This document shows positions 63,835 to 64,000 of a stretch of DNA of 64,000 nucleotides, one piece after another. The stretch's first letter is position 1, and each line of letters opens with the position of its first letter. Under the pieces are notes generated by a model. That model did not search any database. It was not told the origin of the DNA and worked only from the letters and a program-made list of their open reading frames with translations. Both the position numbers and the translations under genes were made by a program. The DNA is from Apostichopus japonicus (lineage: Eukaryota > Echinodermata > Holothuroidea > Aspidochirotida > Stichopodidae): contig NC_092566.1 in assembly GCF_037975245.1 (NCBI RefSeq), positions 14,312,501 through 14,376,500 on the forward strand, read 5' to 3'.

Positions 63835-64000
63835 GCCTGAATGTCTCTTTTGCAATTAAAATCAAATAAATCATATCTTGGAAAATCATTTGAACAGGTA
63901 TATCTTTGTGACACTTCTGTCCTCACACAATGCCATAAATATGTCTTTTTTCCATTTTCATTTTACATTACAGATGTACAGAACATCCTTGGAGGAACAG
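63835..64000. repeat. Terminal direct repeat, right copy
   Basis: Identical over all 166 bases to the first 166 of the window, in the same orientation. It marks the apparent start of the next 63,834-bp unit. Confidence 0.95.

Overview
This looks like nuclear DNA of a marine invertebrate deuterostome, most likely an echinoderm; a sea-cucumber-like animal is my guess. Genes are split into short exons with GT..AG introns. The non-coding DNA is AT-rich and full of microsatellites, hAT-type DNA transposons, tRNA-derived repeats and a decayed Penelope-like element. There are no bacterial-style operons. The family assignment of the genes is firm. The species is not.

The only recognisable protein-coding genes are GT29 sialyltransferases of the ST8Sia (alpha-2,8) type, arranged as a cluster. 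Gene C (minus strand, 41142 to 26358) is complete: seven exons of 203, 114, 148, 107, 90, 236 and 242 nt that join in frame into a 379-residue type II Golgi enzyme with sialyl motifs L, S, III and VS. Gene D (minus strand, 58751 to 49339) has exons 2-7. Gene B (plus strand, 12265 to 16921) has exons 1-5 only, all open, and no motif S or VS exons follow on its strand. A lone exon 1 sits on the minus strand at 4529-4728.

The last 166 bases of the window (63835-64000) repeat the first 166 exactly, so the window spans just over one unit of an apparent tandem duplication with a 63,834-bp period (or a circular or misassembled molecule). In that arrangement the lone exon 1 and gene D exons 2-7 are halves of the same 376-residue gene, joined across the unit boundary. 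Homology of both flanks to the short intron 1 of gene B supports this.

Layout: 1-4.5 kb, no recognised gene; 4.5-4.7 kb, lone exon 1; 6.4-7.6 kb, Penelope-like remnant; 9.9-11.8 kb, hAT-like elements; 12.3-16.9 kb, gene B; 17.1-18.5 kb, an uninterrupted (TATC)335 array; 19.9-24.9 kb, nested hAT elements; 26.4-41.1 kb, gene C with an hAT insertion, a dead exon copy and tandem duplications in its introns; 43.5-45.6 kb, a satellite of about 327-bp units; 47.4-48.8 kb, mini- and microsatellites; 49.3-58.8 kb, gene D with an hAT element and tRNA-like tandem repeats in its introns; 58.8-64 kb, no recognised gene, but inverted-repeat elements, one carrying telomere-like repeats.

Functionally, the genes predict lumenal Golgi enzymes that add sialic acid in alpha-2,8 linkage to glycans or glycolipids. 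Acceptor specificity cannot be read from the sequence.
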